A stretch of 64,000 nucleotides of DNA from Afifella marina DSM 2698. GTDB taxonomy: Bacteria; Pseudomonadota; Alphaproteobacteria; Rhizobiales; Afifellaceae. The notes under the pieces were generated by a model. That model ran no database searches, was not told the origin of the DNA, and saw only the letters and a list, made by a program, of their open reading frames with translations. The position numbers and the translations under genes were made by a program. Where the stretch lies: NCBI RefSeq assembly GCF_900102695.1, contig NZ_FMVW01000002.1, forward strand, positions 434,001 to 498,000, read 5' to 3'. Shown one piece after another: positions 16,269 through 25,455 of the stretch; positions within the stretch are counted from its first letter, which is position 1, and every line of letters begins with the position of its first letter.

Positions 16269-16457
16269 CCTTCCTCCCCCTCGGTCTTTCTTTGAGGACC
16301 AGAGTAGGTCACGGCGGCGGCTATGCGCCAGCGTGGCGATGATACTGGTGAAAGGCGTGTTCGAGCTCCGGCGAAACGCGCCGTGTCGCGCCGGCAAAGT
16401 CGCGTCGGGGGTGAGGTCGGGCTTGCCGTCGGCTCCGGACGGAACAGATGGAGAGGC

Positions 16458-16886
16458 ATGAGCCAGCTTTCCTATTCCGACGATTTCATCCGCTCCATCC
16501 TCACGGACACGAAGACGATCGCCGTCGTCGGCGCTTCGCCGAGGACGCTTCGGCCGAGCTACGGCGTCAGTCAATTCCTGATCCGTCAGGGCTACGAGGT
16601 CTATCCGATCAATCCCGGCGAGCCGGACGAGACGATCGAAGGGCGGGCGTTTCTGCCCTCGCTCGCCGATGTGCCCGTGGCGATCGACATGGTCGATGTC
16701 TTCCGCCGCTCAGAGGCAGTCGGCGGTGTCGTCGACGAGATCCTCAAGCTTCAGCCGCTGCCGAAGGTGATCTGGATGCAGCTCGGGGTGCGCGACGACG
16801 AGGCTGCCGCGCGCGCCGAAGCGGCCGGCATCAAGGTCGTGATGGATCGGTGCCCGAAGATCGAATGGCCGCGCCTTCTCGGCTGA
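16458..16886 (+). CDS. CoA-binding protein (YccU family)
   Basis: A 142-residue Rossmann-like protein of the YccU type. IAVVGASPRTLRPSYGVSQFL is the nucleotide/CoA-binding loop, and WMQLGVRDDEA and MDRCPKIEWPRLL are further family motifs. These proteins resemble the CoA-binding domain of succinyl-CoA synthetase, but their cellular role is not established. The frame is open back to 16323; the ATG at 16458 gives the normal N-terminus. Confidence 0.85.
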   Translation: MSQLSYSDDFIRSILTDTKTIAVVGASPRTLRPSYGVSQFLIRQGYEVYPINPGEPDETIEGRAFLPSLADVPVAIDMVDVFRRSEAVGGVVDEILKLQPLPKVIWMQLGVRDDEAAARAEAAGIKVVMDRCPKIEWPRLLG

Positions 16887-16905
16887 ACCCCTTCTTATGG
16901 GGTGA

Positions 16906-17388
16906 TCAGCCGCGGTCTTCGGCAAGGTCGAGAAGGGCGGCGCCTTCCGAGCGATAATAGACCTTCGCGATCGGAGTCATGCCGACGCGTGCATAGAAGC
17001 GTTGTGCCGCCTCGTTGTCGCCGGCCGTCGTCAGGTCGAGCCGGGCCCCGCCTTCCGCCAGAGCGAGGCGGGCGGCTTCACGCAGCAAAGCCTCGCCGAT
17101 GCGCCGTCCGCGCGCTGAAGCCGCGACGTAGAGTTCCTTCAACAGCCAGGCCGGATGCATGTCCGGGCCGGGAAAGAGCTCGTAGAGACAGGCAAGGCCG
17201 AGCGCCTCGTCCTCGAAGGCGCCGAGGATGGCCCGGCCCGGCTGGGGCTTCAGCGCGGCCAGAAGGCGTGGGCGCGCCGTCTCGGCGTCGATGGCCGCCG
17301 CCCCCTCGTAATGATGCTGCATTTCCAGGAAGAGCGGGAGAAGCGTCTCGGTGTCGGTTTCCTCGGCACGACGGATGCTGACGGTCAT
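16906..17388 (-). CDS. GNAT-family N-acetyltransferase
   Basis: A 160-residue single GNAT domain. The acetyl-CoA binding loop is seen in AWLLKELYVAASARGRRIGEALLREAARLA (R/Q-x-x-G-x-G/A type), and the C-terminal strand in NEAAQRFYARVGM. The substrate is unknown. The ATG at 17388 (MTVSIRRAEETD) with GGGAGC upstream is preferred to an upstream start at 17430. It is divergent from metY. Confidence 0.82.
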   Translation of the reverse strand: MTVSIRRAEETDTETLLPLFLEMQHHYEGAAAIDAETARPRLLAALKPQPGRAILGAFEDEALGLACLYELFPGPDMHPAWLLKELYVAASARGRRIGEALLREAARLALAEGGARLDLTTAGDNEAAQRFYARVGMTPIAKVYYRSEGAALLDLAEDRG

Positions 17389-17535
17389 CTTTTGCTCCCA
17401 AGCCCCCAATTTCGGCAGACTTAGCAACATTTCCTCTCCGCGGCAGCCTCTTACAGAAAATCCGTCCTTTGCTCCGCGCCCCGCTTGCCGCTAAATCGGC
17501 CGACCGCAATCAACGAGAACGAAACGGGGAAGATC

Positions 17536-18825
17536 ATGTCCGAAGACCGCACGCCCGGCTTCCACACACTCTCCATTCACGCCGGAGCGCAGCCGGATCC
17601 CACCACGCATGCGCGTACGACGCCGATCTACCAGACGACCTCCTATGTCTTCGATGACGCCGAGCAGGCTGCCAATCTCTTTGGGCTAAAAGCCTTCGGC
17701 AACATCTACACCCGCATCATGAACCCGACGACGGCGGTGCTGGAGGAGCGCGTCGCAGCACTCGAGGGCGGCACGGCCGCGCTTGCCGTCGCGTCCGGCC
17801 ATGCGGCGCAGATGCTCGTCATGCACACTCTGATGCAGCCGGGCGACGAGATCGTCGCGGCGAAGAAGCTCTACGGCGGCTCCATCAATCAGTTCGGCTT
17901 TTCCTTCCAGAATTTCGGCTGGAAGGTGAAATGGGCCGACACCGACAATCTGCAGAGCTTCGAAGAGGCGATCACGCCCCGCACCAAGGCGATCTTCATC
18001 GAATCGATCGCCAATCCGGGCGGCGTCGTCACCGATATTGCGGCGATCTCGGCGATCGCCAAACGGGCAGGCGTCCCGCTCGTCGTCGATAACACGCTGG
18101 CGAGCCCGTATCTCTGCCGGCCGATCGAACACGGTGCCGACATCGTCGTGCATTCGCTGACGAAGTTCATGGGCGGCCACGGCAATTCCATGGGCGGCGT
18201 GATCGTCGATGCCGGCTCCTTCAACTGGTCGCGCGAAGGCCGCTATCCGATGCTGTCGGAACCGCGGCCGGAATATCACGGCCTCGTCCTGCACGAGACG
18301 TTCGGCAATTTCGCCTTCGCCATCGCCTGCCGCGTGCTCGGCCTCAGAGATCTCGGACCGGCTCTGTCGCCGTTCAACGCTTTTATGATTTTGACCGGCA
18401 TCGAGACGCTGCCGCTCAGGATGCAGCGCCATTGCGACAACGCGCTCAAGGTGGCCGAATGGCTGTCGGGACGGCCGGAGGTGTCGTGGGTCTCCTATGC
18501 CGGCCTGCCGGGCGACCGTTATCACAATCTGCAGAAGAAATACGCGCCGAAAGGGGCGGGTGCCGTCCTCACCTTTGGGCTCGAAGGCGGCTACGATGCG
18601 GGCGTGAAGCTCGTCGAAAGCGTGAAGCTTTTCTCGCATCTCGCCAATATCGGCGATACGCGCTCGCTCATCATCCATCCGGCCTCGACCACGCATAGCC
18701 AGCTCACCGAAGAGCAGCTTCGCGCTGCGGGTGCCGGCTCCGATACGGTGCGGATTTCCGTCGGCATCGAGGATGTCGAGGACATCATCGCCGATCTGGA
18801 GCAGGCGCTCGCAAAGGGCGCTTAG
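17536..18825 (+). CDS. metY: O-acetylhomoserine sulfhydrylase (MetY/MetZ type)
   Basis: A 429-residue PLP enzyme of the Cys/Met metabolism family. The PLP lysine lies in DIVVHSLTKFMGGHG, and the family N-terminus GFHTLSIHAGAQPDP and IYQTTSYVF are clear. It should form homocysteine from O-acetyl- (or O-succinyl-) homoserine and sulfide. The length and Phe/Gly-rich FGLKAFGNIYTRIMNPT region fit O-acetylhomoserine sulfhydrylases. The ATG at 17536 follows a GGGGAAG site. It stands alone; no SAM riboswitch could be recognised upstream. Confidence 0.9.
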   Translation: MSEDRTPGFHTLSIHAGAQPDPTTHARTTPIYQTTSYVFDDAEQAANLFGLKAFGNIYTRIMNPTTAVLEERVAALEGGTAALAVASGHAAQMLVMHTLMQPGDEIVAAKKLYGGSINQFGFSFQNFGWKVKWADTDNLQSFEEAITPRTKAIFIESIANPGGVVTDIAAISAIAKRAGVPLVVDNTLASPYLCRPIEHGADIVVHSLTKFMGGHGNSMGGVIVDAGSFNWSREGRYPMLSEPRPEYHGLVLHETFGNFAFAIACRVLGLRDLGPALSPFNAFMILTGIETLPLRMQRHCDNALKVAEWLSGRPEVSWVSYAGLPGDRYHNLQKKYAPKGAGAVLTFGLEGGYDAGVKLVESVKLFSHLANIGDTRSLIIHPASTTHSQLTEEQLRAAGAGSDTVRISVGIEDVEDIIADLEQALAKGA

Positions 18826-18941
18826 ACTACCGCTGAGGCCGATTTCCGGGGTTGCTATGCCTCTTCGCGGGGGCTTGCCGAGCCTCTCTCAACGGGCAGG
18901 GCGACCGTATCTGATGGGTGATCCTGTCGGCCGGCTCCATT

Positions 18942-18987
18942 CCTCTCCCCCCTGGGGAGAGGTCGCCGCAAAGCGGCGGGTGAGGGG
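18942..18987 (+). repeat. Palindromic intergenic repeat, forward copy
   Basis: CCTCTCCCC and GGGGAGAGG form one hairpin, followed by CGCCGC/GCGGCG and GGTGAGGGG. The same building plan occurs at 19024-19071 (inverted) and twice at 53013-53137. Such short GC-rich mosaic elements are widespread between genes in Rhizobiales. Confidence 0.75.
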
Positions 18988-19023
18988 TGAGAGAGCCCAA
19001 GACCCGTACGCTTGATGGACAGA

Positions 19024-19071
19024 CCCCTCATCCGGCGCCTTCGGCGCCACCTTCTCCCCAACGGGGAGAAG
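19024..19071 (-). repeat. Palindromic intergenic repeat, inverted copy
   Basis: CCCCTCA, a GGCGCC...GGCGCC stem and CTTCTCCCC/GGGGAGAAG are the reverse complement of the plan at 18942-18987. The pair fills most of the metY-ndk intergenic space. Confidence 0.75.
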
Positions 19072-19104
19072 AGGGGGAGCGCCCTCGCGCGCTCCGGCCG
19101 CAAA

Positions 19105-19142
19105 CAAAAAAGGGCGAGGCCGCGGCCGCGGCCTCGCCCTTT
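19105..19142 (-). terminator. Terminator of ndk, 34-bp palindrome
   Basis: AAAGGGCGAGGCCGCGG is followed directly by its full reverse complement, and on the minus strand by a run of six T. It lies 25 bp behind the ndk stop. Very GC-rich with no free loop. Confidence 0.85.
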
Positions 19143-19166
19143 ACATGTCTGGAGAGCCGTCTGGCG

Positions 19167-19589
19167 TCAGCCGACGATCTCGTTGCCGGCGAAGAACTGT
19201 GCGATCTCGACGGCGGCCGTCTCCGGCGCGTCGGAGCCGTGCACGGAGTTCTCACCGACGGATTGCGCATGCGCCTTGCGGATGGTGCCTTCGGCGGCGT
19301 TCTCCGGATTGGTGGCGCCCATGACCTCACGGTATTTGGCGATCGCGCCTTCGCCCTCCAGAACCTGGACGACGACCGGGCCGGAGATCATGAAATCGAC
19401 GAGCTCGCCGAAGAACGGGCGTTCCTTGTGCACGGCGTAGAAGGTCTCGGCCTGCTCGCGGGTCATCTTCACGCGCTTCTGAGCGACGATCCTGAGGCCG
19501 GCGGCCTCGATCATGGCGTTGATCGCGCCTGTGAGGTTGCGGGCGGTGGCATCGGGTTTGATGATCGAAAAGGTGCGTTCTAGCGCCAT
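19167..19589 (-). CDS. ndk: Nucleoside diphosphate kinase
   Basis: A 140-residue NDK, which transfers the gamma phosphate between nucleoside tri- and diphosphates through a phosphohistidine. The catalytic signature [11 protein letters not shown] contains the active-site His, and [14 protein letters not shown] is the conserved start. Full length. It ends before a strong palindromic terminator. Confidence 0.97.
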   Translation of the reverse strand: MALERTFSIIKPDATARNLTGAINAMIEAAGLRIVAQKRVKMTREQAETFYAVHKERPFFGELVDFMISGPVVVQVLEGEGAIAKYREVMGATNPENAAEGTIRKAHAQSVGENSVHGSDAPETAAVEIAQFFAGNEIVG

Positions 19590-19658
19590 CGGTGCATGTC
19601 CTTGCGGGGTTCGAAAAGGAGAAAGGAAGCGGCTCTATACCCTTGCCGCGCGTTCCGC

Positions 19659-20576
19659 TCAACCGGTGGCCGAAGCGGCGCTTGCGCTTAAGTCCGCATG
19701 CCATCCGGCGATCTGTGCCGCAAGCTCGCGAAACTGTGCCGCGCCCGGATGGCTTGCGCGCCAGGCCAATCCGATCTGGCGCTTCGGTGCCGGCTCGGCG
19801 AAGGGAAGAAGGCGAACGCGGCGGCTCTCGAGCCCGTTCGACGAGGTGAAGAGGGCGGGCAACAGCGACACGCCACCGCCCGTTTCGACGAGTTCGATGA
19901 TGGTCGCGAGATTGGTGACGCTGAGCTGCTCCGTGTCCGGCGGAATGCGGCAGAAGGAGAGGATCTGATCGCGCAGGCAATGGCCTTCCTCGAGCAGGAT
20001 CATCTCCACATCTTCGAGCGCGGCCATATCGGCGGCCTGCTTTCTACCGAGAGGGCTGTCGGCGGCGACGGCGAGATAGAAGGGATCGTTGAAGAGGGGC
20101 GCTGCTTCGAGCCGCGGCTCGCCGGTCGGAAGGCTGATGATGATGCAGTCGAGCCGGTCGTCGAGAAGCTCGCGCATCAAGGTTTCGGTGATCGTCTCGC
20201 GCAGGCGGAGCTTCAGCTCCGGCAGGTTCTCTTTCATGAAGGGGAGAAGGCGCGGCAGAAGATAAGGACCGACCGACGGGATGATGCCGAGGCGCATCTC
20301 ACCCGAGAGCGGACCGCGATAGCGCTCAGACAAGCCCTCGATGGCGCGCACCTCTGCGAGGACCGAAGCGGCACGCTCCACGACCTCCTTCCCGAAGCCC
20401 GTCAGACGCGCGCCGGAGGACAGTCTTTCGACGAGGTCGAGGCCGAGCTGTTCTTCGAGCTCGCGGATCTGCGCCGACAGCGCCGGCTGCGTGACGCCGA
20501 CGCGCCCGGCGGCTCGGCCGAAGTGTTCCGTCTCTGAAAGGGCTTGCAGATAGCGCAGTTGGCGAAGGGTGATCAT
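19659..20576 (-). CDS. oxyR: Hydrogen-peroxide regulator OxyR
   Basis: A 305-residue LysR-type regulator. The HTH is HFGRAAGRVGVTQPALSAQI. The redox pair Cys200 and Cys209 in EEGHCLRDQILSFC aligns with Cys199/Cys208 of Escherichia coli OxyR, so it should sense peroxide by disulfide formation. No convincing ribosome-binding site precedes the ATG at 20576; an ATAG...CTAA dyad of LysR type overlaps the start region, consistent with autoregulation. Unusually, no peroxidase or catalase gene is adjacent. Confidence 0.93.
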   Translation of the reverse strand: MITLRQLRYLQALSETEHFGRAAGRVGVTQPALSAQIRELEEQLGLDLVERLSSGARLTGFGKEVVERAASVLAEVRAIEGLSERYRGPLSGEMRLGIIPSVGPYLLPRLLPFMKENLPELKLRLRETITETLMRELLDDRLDCIIISLPTGEPRLEAAPLFNDPFYLAVAADSPLGRKQAADMAALEDVEMILLEEGHCLRDQILSFCRIPPDTEQLSVTNLATIIELVETGGGVSLLPALFTSSNGLESRRVRLLPFAEPAPKRQIGLAWRASHPGAAQFRELAAQIAGWHADLSASAASATG

Positions 20577-20768
20577 CGATAGGGAAATCTAATCGGCGTT
20601 CTTGGATTAAGCATTGGACATTATGGCGATCTGGGTTCATAAGAACAGTTAAAATGTGCAAGCTTCAGGAAGGCGAGCCAGGCTAAGACCCGAATGCCTG
20701 ATCGATCGATGGAGCAGGCCGAAGATTTCAGCCCGATAAGGCTCTTCACGCCCCCCGAAGAGCCCTTT
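20577..20768 (+). ncRNA. Candidate small RNA divergent from oxyR
   Basis: This 192-bp stretch holds no plausible open frame, yet on the plus strand it runs into a strong Rho-independent terminator (20769-20803). A possible promoter is TTGGAC near 20612 followed by CATAAG about 18 bp on. A divergent small RNA beside oxyR would copy the position of OxyS in enteric bacteria, but there is no visible sequence similarity to OxyS. The RNA itself is inference. Confidence 0.3.
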
Positions 20769-20803
20769 GGCCGCGGAGAGCAATCTCCGCGGCCTTCCTT
20801 TTT
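20769..20803 (+). terminator. Plus-strand terminator without an assigned gene
   Basis: GGCCGCGGAGA and TCTCCGCGGCC form an 11-pair stem with loop GCAA, followed by TTCCTTTTT. The T run is on the plus strand only, while the genes on both sides are on the minus strand. It overlaps the last two bases of the next gene's stop codon. Confidence 0.8.
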
Positions 20804-21917
20804 AGGCCACAGGCGGTGCCGTCTTTCCTCTTTTGTCGATGCGCTCGGCGATCAGCCGCGCGAGACTTGGGCCGACCAGCAAGACCGCGATGAAGCGGGC
20901 GATCTGCATGGCCATGACGAAGGGCATGTCGACGTCGGTCGAGGCCGCGATGATGGCGACGGAATCGGCGCCGCCCGGGCTGGTGGCGAGATAGGCCGTC
21001 AGGGGATCGATGCCGGTCGCCAAGGACAGCACAAGAGCGAAGAGCCCGCACAGCGTGATGAGTGCCACGATGGCCGCGATCAGCCAGGGAAGGGCGCGCA
21101 GCGCATAGAGCAGAAGAGGCCGCGTAAAGCGCAGGCCGATCCCCCAGCCGACGAGAAAATAGCTGATGGCAAGAAGCCAGGGTGGCAGCTCGATCTGAAG
21201 AAGGCCGAAATCCTGCAGGAGGACGCCGAAGAGCATCGACAGGATGAGGCCGCCCGCGGGAATGTTGAAGGCGAGCGCGAGGCCCGCGCTGACGACAGCC
21301 AGGGCGAGGGTTTCGCCAAAAGCCAGCCAGTGGATTGCCGGGAACCAGACTTTTCCCGCAAGCGCAGCTTCAGCCGCCTGCGGCACCCAGATTTCCGCCA
21401 CCAGAGACGCCACGACCACGACGCAGACGACCCGCAGATATTGCATGAAGGCGACGAGGCGGGAATCGGCGCCATAGGCATCGGCCATCAGCACCATGGC
21501 TGTCGCGGCTCCTGGAAAGGCGCCCCAGATCGCCGTGGTGCCGGGAAGGATCCGGAACCATGTCAACGCCGCACCGAGCGCGACGCTCGCACCAACGACG
21601 GCAATGAGGGTTATGAGAAAGACTGGCCAGTTGAAGAGCATCTCGCGCAGAAGCGGGGGCGTGATGCTGGTGGCGATCAGGCATCCGATGGCGCCTTGCG
21701 CGAGGTAGAAGGCCGTGCGCGGCACGGCGAGATCGGCCCCGGCGGCGGCCAGGAGAATGGCGCCGGCCATCGCCCCCATCAAAACACCGGCGGCAAGATC
21801 GAGGCTCTCCAGGCCGACCGCAAGGAGAAGAGAGATGGCGAGGAGCGTCAGCCATTGCGCCGAGGGCGGCCACCCCGCCAGGCGGGGAAATCGGAACGGG
21901 CGGGGGCGCTGCGGCAT
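20802..21917 (-). CDS. AbrB-family membrane protein
   Basis: A 371-residue protein with about ten or eleven hydrophobic helices arranged as two related halves, typical of the AbrB (putative ammonia monooxygenase/transport-like) family. Motifs PGTTAIWGAFPGAATAMVLMA and LATSPGGADSVAIIAAS are the paired family repeats. Function is not established for the family. The ATG at 21917 (MPQRPRPFRFPRL) is chosen over a TTG at 21980; neither has a strong ribosome-binding site. It does not belong clearly to either flanking operon. Confidence 0.75.
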   Translation of the reverse strand: MPQRPRPFRFPRLAGWPPSAQWLTLLAISLLLAVGLESLDLAAGVLMGAMAGAILLAAAGADLAVPRTAFYLAQGAIGCLIATSITPPLLREMLFNWPVFLITLIAVVGASVALGAALTWFRILPGTTAIWGAFPGAATAMVLMADAYGADSRLVAFMQYLRVVCVVVVASLVAEIWVPQAAEAALAGKVWFPAIHWLAFGETLALAVVSAGLALAFNIPAGGLILSMLFGVLLQDFGLLQIELPPWLLAISYFLVGWGIGLRFTRPLLLYALRALPWLIAAIVALITLCGLFALVLSLATGIDPLTAYLATSPGGADSVAIIAASTDVDMPFVMAMQIARFIAVLLVGPSLARLIAERIDKRGKTAPPVA

Positions 21918-22078
21918 GATCGGTTCGGCCTTGGCCGCGCCTTGAGGAGAGGACGCGAAAGGGAATCGGCGGGGCGACAAGTCTTTGAGTAGAGTGGGGC
22001 ATTGCGGGCTATTTCAAGACCCGCGCGTATCCGTGACGCCGATCGCGCCTGCGAGGCGCCTTGGCGAGGCTCTCGCGC

Positions 22079-23143
22079 TCAGCCGTCCAGGTCGCGGATG
22101 AAGTCGGCCATCAAGTCGGAGACCGGGAGAGCGCGGGCAAGCGGCGCGCCCTGGCCGGCCCAATGTGGGCCGAACCCCGTCTCTCCGGCTTTCTTGGCGG
22201 CGGCATTGAGCGCCTTTCCGGCGTCGTAGGCGATCGGATAATCGGGGATCTCGCCGGGCGCGACGCTCTCGCCAAGCGTCGTGAAGCCGTTCGCCATGGA
22301 GCGCGCGGGGCGGCCCGAAATGGCACGTGTCATGACGGTGTGATGAGCCTTGTCGCTCAGAAGCGCTGCGCGATAGGCCGCGTCGGCGGATGATTCCGGG
22401 CAGGCGATGAAGGCGGTGCCGAGCTGAGCCGCCGCGGCGCCCAGATCCAGGACCGCGCGGATGCCCGCCCCGTCCATGATGCCGCCCGCCGCCACGACGG
22501 GAATATCGAGCCTCTCGGCAAGCAGGCGCGTGAGGACGGATGTCGGCAGGCATTCGTCTGCACCGTCCGCATCGAAGATGCCGCGATGGCCGCCCGCCTC
22601 GTAGCCCTGGGCCACGATCACGTCGATGCCGGCGTCCACGGCGGATTGCGCCTCCGGCAGAGAGGTGGCGGAGGCGAAGAGCACGATGCCGGCGCCTTTC
22701 AGCGCGGCGATGAACTCCGCCGGGGGCAGGCCGAAATGAAAACTGACGACCGCGGGGCGCTCCTCCACGAGCATGGCGAGAAGGTCGGGATTTGCGGCAA
22801 AGCTCCGATAGACCTCGCGCAGCGCCTGCGGCGGTTCGGCGCCGAAGCGGCTGAATTCCGGTCGCAGACGGTCGAGCCAGGCGCTTTCGCGCGCCGGATC
22901 GGCTCGTGCAGGCCGGTGGCAGAAGACGTTGACGTTGAAGGGTGCGCGGGTGGCGGCGCGGGTTTCGGCGATCATCGTCCGTGCCGTATCCGTGTCGGTC
23001 GCGCCGATGCCGAGCGAACCGAGGCCTCCAGCATTCGAGACGGCCGCCGCCATCGCCGGCGTGGAGACGCCGGCCATCGGCGCCTGAATGATCGGCCATT
23101 TGAGGCCGAGGCGGTCTCTCAGGCGATGGTCGGTGACATGCAT
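22079..23143 (-). CDS. Nitronate monooxygenase / 2-nitropropane dioxygenase family
   Basis: A 354-residue FMN-dependent TIM-barrel enzyme of the NMO family. It begins [34 protein letters not shown] and has the flavin-phosphate region [15 protein letters not shown] and [11 protein letters not shown], the standard NMO motifs. These enzymes oxidise alkyl nitronates such as propionate-3-nitronate. It starts 41 bp behind the BLUF gene on the same strand, so it is probably the third gene of the GGDEF-EAL/BLUF unit. Confidence 0.85.
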   Translation of the reverse strand: MHVTDHRLRDRLGLKWPIIQAPMAGVSTPAMAAAVSNAGGLGSLGIGATDTDTARTMIAETRAATRAPFNVNVFCHRPARADPARESAWLDRLRPEFSRFGAEPPQALREVYRSFAANPDLLAMLVEERPAVVSFHFGLPPAEFIAALKGAGIVLFASATSLPEAQSAVDAGIDVIVAQGYEAGGHRGIFDADGADECLPTSVLTRLLAERLDIPVVAAGGIMDGAGIRAVLDLGAAAAQLGTAFIACPESSADAAYRAALLSDKAHHTVMTRAISGRPARSMANGFTTLGESVAPGEIPDYPIAYDAGKALNAAAKKAGETGFGPHWAGQGAPLARALPVSDLMADFIRDLDG

Positions 23144-23184
23144 GGAAGGCGGGTTCGCTTGTCTTTTCGAGACGTCTGGCGGCG

Positions 23185-23643
23185 TCAGGCCTCGATCAGT
23201 TCCTCGTCGATCGCGATTTCGCGCATGATGGAGAAGAGCCGCTCGCCCTGCAAACGCGCTTCCTCAAAGCCGGTCTTGTCCCCGAGATGTGCAAAGAGGT
23301 TCTGACCTCTGCGAGACCGGCCGATAAAAGCCATCGACCAGTTCGGAAAGGCGCGTTCGGGCACGGGAAAGAAGAAGAGCACGTGCACTTCACTGTGGCG
23401 AGGATCGCGCTGGATGCGTTCGAACCCCTGTTCCAGGACGTCTCTTCGCCCTTCCAGCACCTGCGCAAAAATTCCGGAGTTGAAGATCAGGGCTCCCGTG
23501 ATCTCGTCTGCGGTGTTGTTGAGTTGCGAGATCTCCAGAATCGCCGCGATTTCTCGGCTCACGACATCGTCGGGGCCTTCAATGCGATTGCGGCTGTAAT
23601 AGACGAGACGATAAAGGTCCCGAGTGTCTGGGGTCATTCGCAT
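23185..23643 (-). CDS. BLUF blue-light photoreceptor
   Basis: A 152-residue stand-alone BLUF protein that binds FAD and senses blue light. The key residues all appear present: Tyr15 in YRLVYYSR, Asn42 in [12 protein letters not shown], Gln61 in FAQVLEG, and Trp102/Met104 in FPNWSMAF. About 45 C-terminal residues form a helical tail without an output domain. It begins five bases after the stop of the GGDEF-EAL gene, with its ribosome-binding site (AAGGAAG) inside that gene's end, so the two are translated from one message. That makes the GGDEF-EAL protein the likely signalling partner. Confidence 0.9.
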   Translation of the reverse strand: MRMTPDTRDLYRLVYYSRNRIEGPDDVVSREIAAILEISQLNNTADEITGALIFNSGIFAQVLEGRRDVLEQGFERIQRDPRHSEVHVLFFFPVPERAFPNWSMAFIGRSRRGQNLFAHLGDKTGFEEARLQGERLFSIMREIAIDEELIEA

Positions 23644-23648
23644 TCAGC

Positions 23649-25328
23649 TCAACCGGCGCTTCCTTCAGGTCGATCGGCCCGCATGGTGCAGTTTCGCTTT
23701 GCTTCCTCCGCCAGGAAATCTCCGATGCTCTCGGGAGGCAGCGGATAGCTGACGAGGAAACCCTGCGCCGCCGTGCAACCGGAGGCCATGATCCGCCGCC
23801 ATTGTTCCTGCGATTCCACACCTTCTGCAAGAGTCATCATGCCGAGGCTTCGCCCGAGCGCTGCAATTGCGCTGACGATTGCGGTGCAGTTCGAGTCGTG
23901 TGGGTCGGCGCGGACGAAAGACTGGTCGATCTTGATCTTGTCGAACGGAAAACTGCGCAGATAGGACAGGGACGAATACCCCGTGCCGAAATCATCCATG
24001 GAGACGCGCACGCCCATCTTGCGGGCGAGATGCAGGGTTTCCAAAGCCGCCGGATGGTCGGCGATGAGGGCGCTTTCGGTGATTTCCAGCTCCAGGCGGC
24101 TGGCGGGAAGCCCCGAGGAATGAAGGGCTTGTTTGAGGGTATCGGCAAAATTGGGCATGCCGATCTGGATGGCCGAGACATTGACGGCGACGGTGAGCGG
24201 CTCCTGCCAGCCGGCGGCTTCGTGGCAGGCTGTGCGCAGGACCCATTCCCCGATGGGGACGATCAGCCGCAATTCCTCGGCGATCGGGATGAATTCCGAT
24301 GGCGATACGGGGCCACGCGTCGGGTGGTTCCAGCGTAAGAGAGCCTCGAAACCGCTGGTGCGGCCCGAGGCGAGATCGCGCTGCGGCTGATAAACGAGCG
24401 AGAACTGACGCAGGCCGAGCGCGCGGCGCAGGTCGGTCTCCAGCTCGCGGCGGGCTTTCATCTGCCGATCCATCTCCGGCTCGAAGAAGCAATAGCTCCG
24501 GCTTCCCGTGGTGCGACTGCGGCGCAGGGCAAGGTGGGCGTTTTTCAGAACGTCGTCGGCGGAGCTGCCGTCGGCTGGCAGAAGCGCGATGCCGATGCTG
24601 ACGTCGATGTCGATCAGATGTCCGTTGATGAGATAGGAGCGACCGAGGAGATCGACCAGACGCTTGGCCAGTCTGTGGGCCGAGGCCGGTTGCGCCACCT
24701 TTCGCTGCAGCACCACGAACTCGTCACCTCCGAGCCGGGCGGCAAGGTCATCCTCGCCGAGCGCCGATTGGAGGCGCTGCGCCAACAGGCTGAGGAGCGC
24801 ATCGCCGAAAGACTGGCCCAGGGATTCGTTGATCGCCTTGAAGCGTTCCAGATCGATGGCGATGACGGCGGCCGTGCCAAAGTTCTGCTCACCCGATGCT
24901 ACCGCGCTCGATGACAGCTCGGCCGTGAGAGCTTCGCGCATGGCAAGACCGTTTCCGAGGCCCGTGATCGGGTCGGTCCGAGCGACTTTGGCCGCTTTGG
25001 CGATCTCCGCCATACGTTCCGACGTATCCTGAGCGATGACGAGCCAGCCATCGGGAAGCGACTTGCGCTCCAAAACAAAAGTGCGGCCATCGTCGGCCTC
25101 GAAGGAGCGGCTTTCGCCCGATGCGAGGAGAGCAGAGGCTTCGAGGCGGATCCTTTCACAATTGTGCGGAAAGCTTCTGTCGAAGGCGTGATTGGTCATC
25201 GTCAGTCGACCGCCACGGTCGAAGACCGCGAGCGCGCAGGGAATGTTGTCGAGGACGCTCAAAGCCAGTTCGGCGTCTTCGCGGTCGCTGCGCTCGGCAT
25301 AGTCGTCTGATCGTGAAAGGGCGGGCAT
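23649..25328 (-). CDS. PAS-like GGDEF-EAL protein (c-di-GMP turnover)
   Basis: About 559 residues: an N-terminal PAS-like segment (roughly residues 20-105), a GGDEF domain with intact RLGGDEFVVL near 200, and an EAL domain with EALLRW near 330, ELEITES and DDFGTGYSSL. Both catalytic motifs look intact, so it could make and hydrolyse cyclic di-GMP. The product-inhibition RxxD site upstream of GGDEF is missing (GEDD instead). No membrane segment. The ATG at 25328 or a GTG at 25337 may be the start. It is the first gene of the unit with the BLUF receptor. Confidence 0.9.
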   Translation of the reverse strand: MPALSRSDDYAERSDREDAELALSVLDNIPCALAVFDRGGRLTMTNHAFDRSFPHNCERIRLEASALLASGESRSFEADDGRTFVLERKSLPDGWLVIAQDTSERMAEIAKAAKVARTDPITGLGNGLAMREALTAELSSSAVASGEQNFGTAAVIAIDLERFKAINESLGQSFGDALLSLLAQRLQSALGEDDLAARLGGDEFVVLQRKVAQPASAHRLAKRLVDLLGRSYLINGHLIDIDVSIGIALLPADGSSADDVLKNAHLALRRSRTTGSRSYCFFEPEMDRQMKARRELETDLRRALGLRQFSLVYQPQRDLASGRTSGFEALLRWNHPTRGPVSPSEFIPIAEELRLIVPIGEWVLRTACHEAAGWQEPLTVAVNVSAIQIGMPNFADTLKQALHSSGLPASRLELEITESALIADHPAALETLHLARKMGVRVSMDDFGTGYSSLSYLRSFPFDKIKIDQSFVRADPHDSNCTAIVSAIAALGRSLGMMTLAEGVESQEQWRRIMASGCTAAQGFLVSYPLPPESIGDFLAEEAKRNCTMRADRPEGSAG

Positions 25329-25455
25329 GAAGGGCACGATCCGGAAGGATGGAGTTTTGCAGGCAACGTGTTCTTGCGGGAACGTTGCCTGAAGCTGGAG
25401 TGATCAAAACTCGTGCGCTTCAAGGTAAACGAAGTATGAAGCCGGCTGTGCCGCT

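Noticed and set aside
17431-17535. SAM-II riboswitch upstream of metY
   Set aside because: Such riboswitches occur before met genes in this group, and GCTAAAT is present, but the 5' helix and pseudoknot partner were not found.
20694-21992. 432-codon plus-strand frame opposite the AbrB gene
   Set aside because: Product is a Arg/Asp/Gly-rich string typical of antisense translation of a membrane protein; no ribosome-binding site.
25365-25400. CAGGCAAC/GTTGCCTG dyad as SulP terminator
   Set aside because: The arms are real, but no T run follows on either strand, so I did not list it as a terminator.
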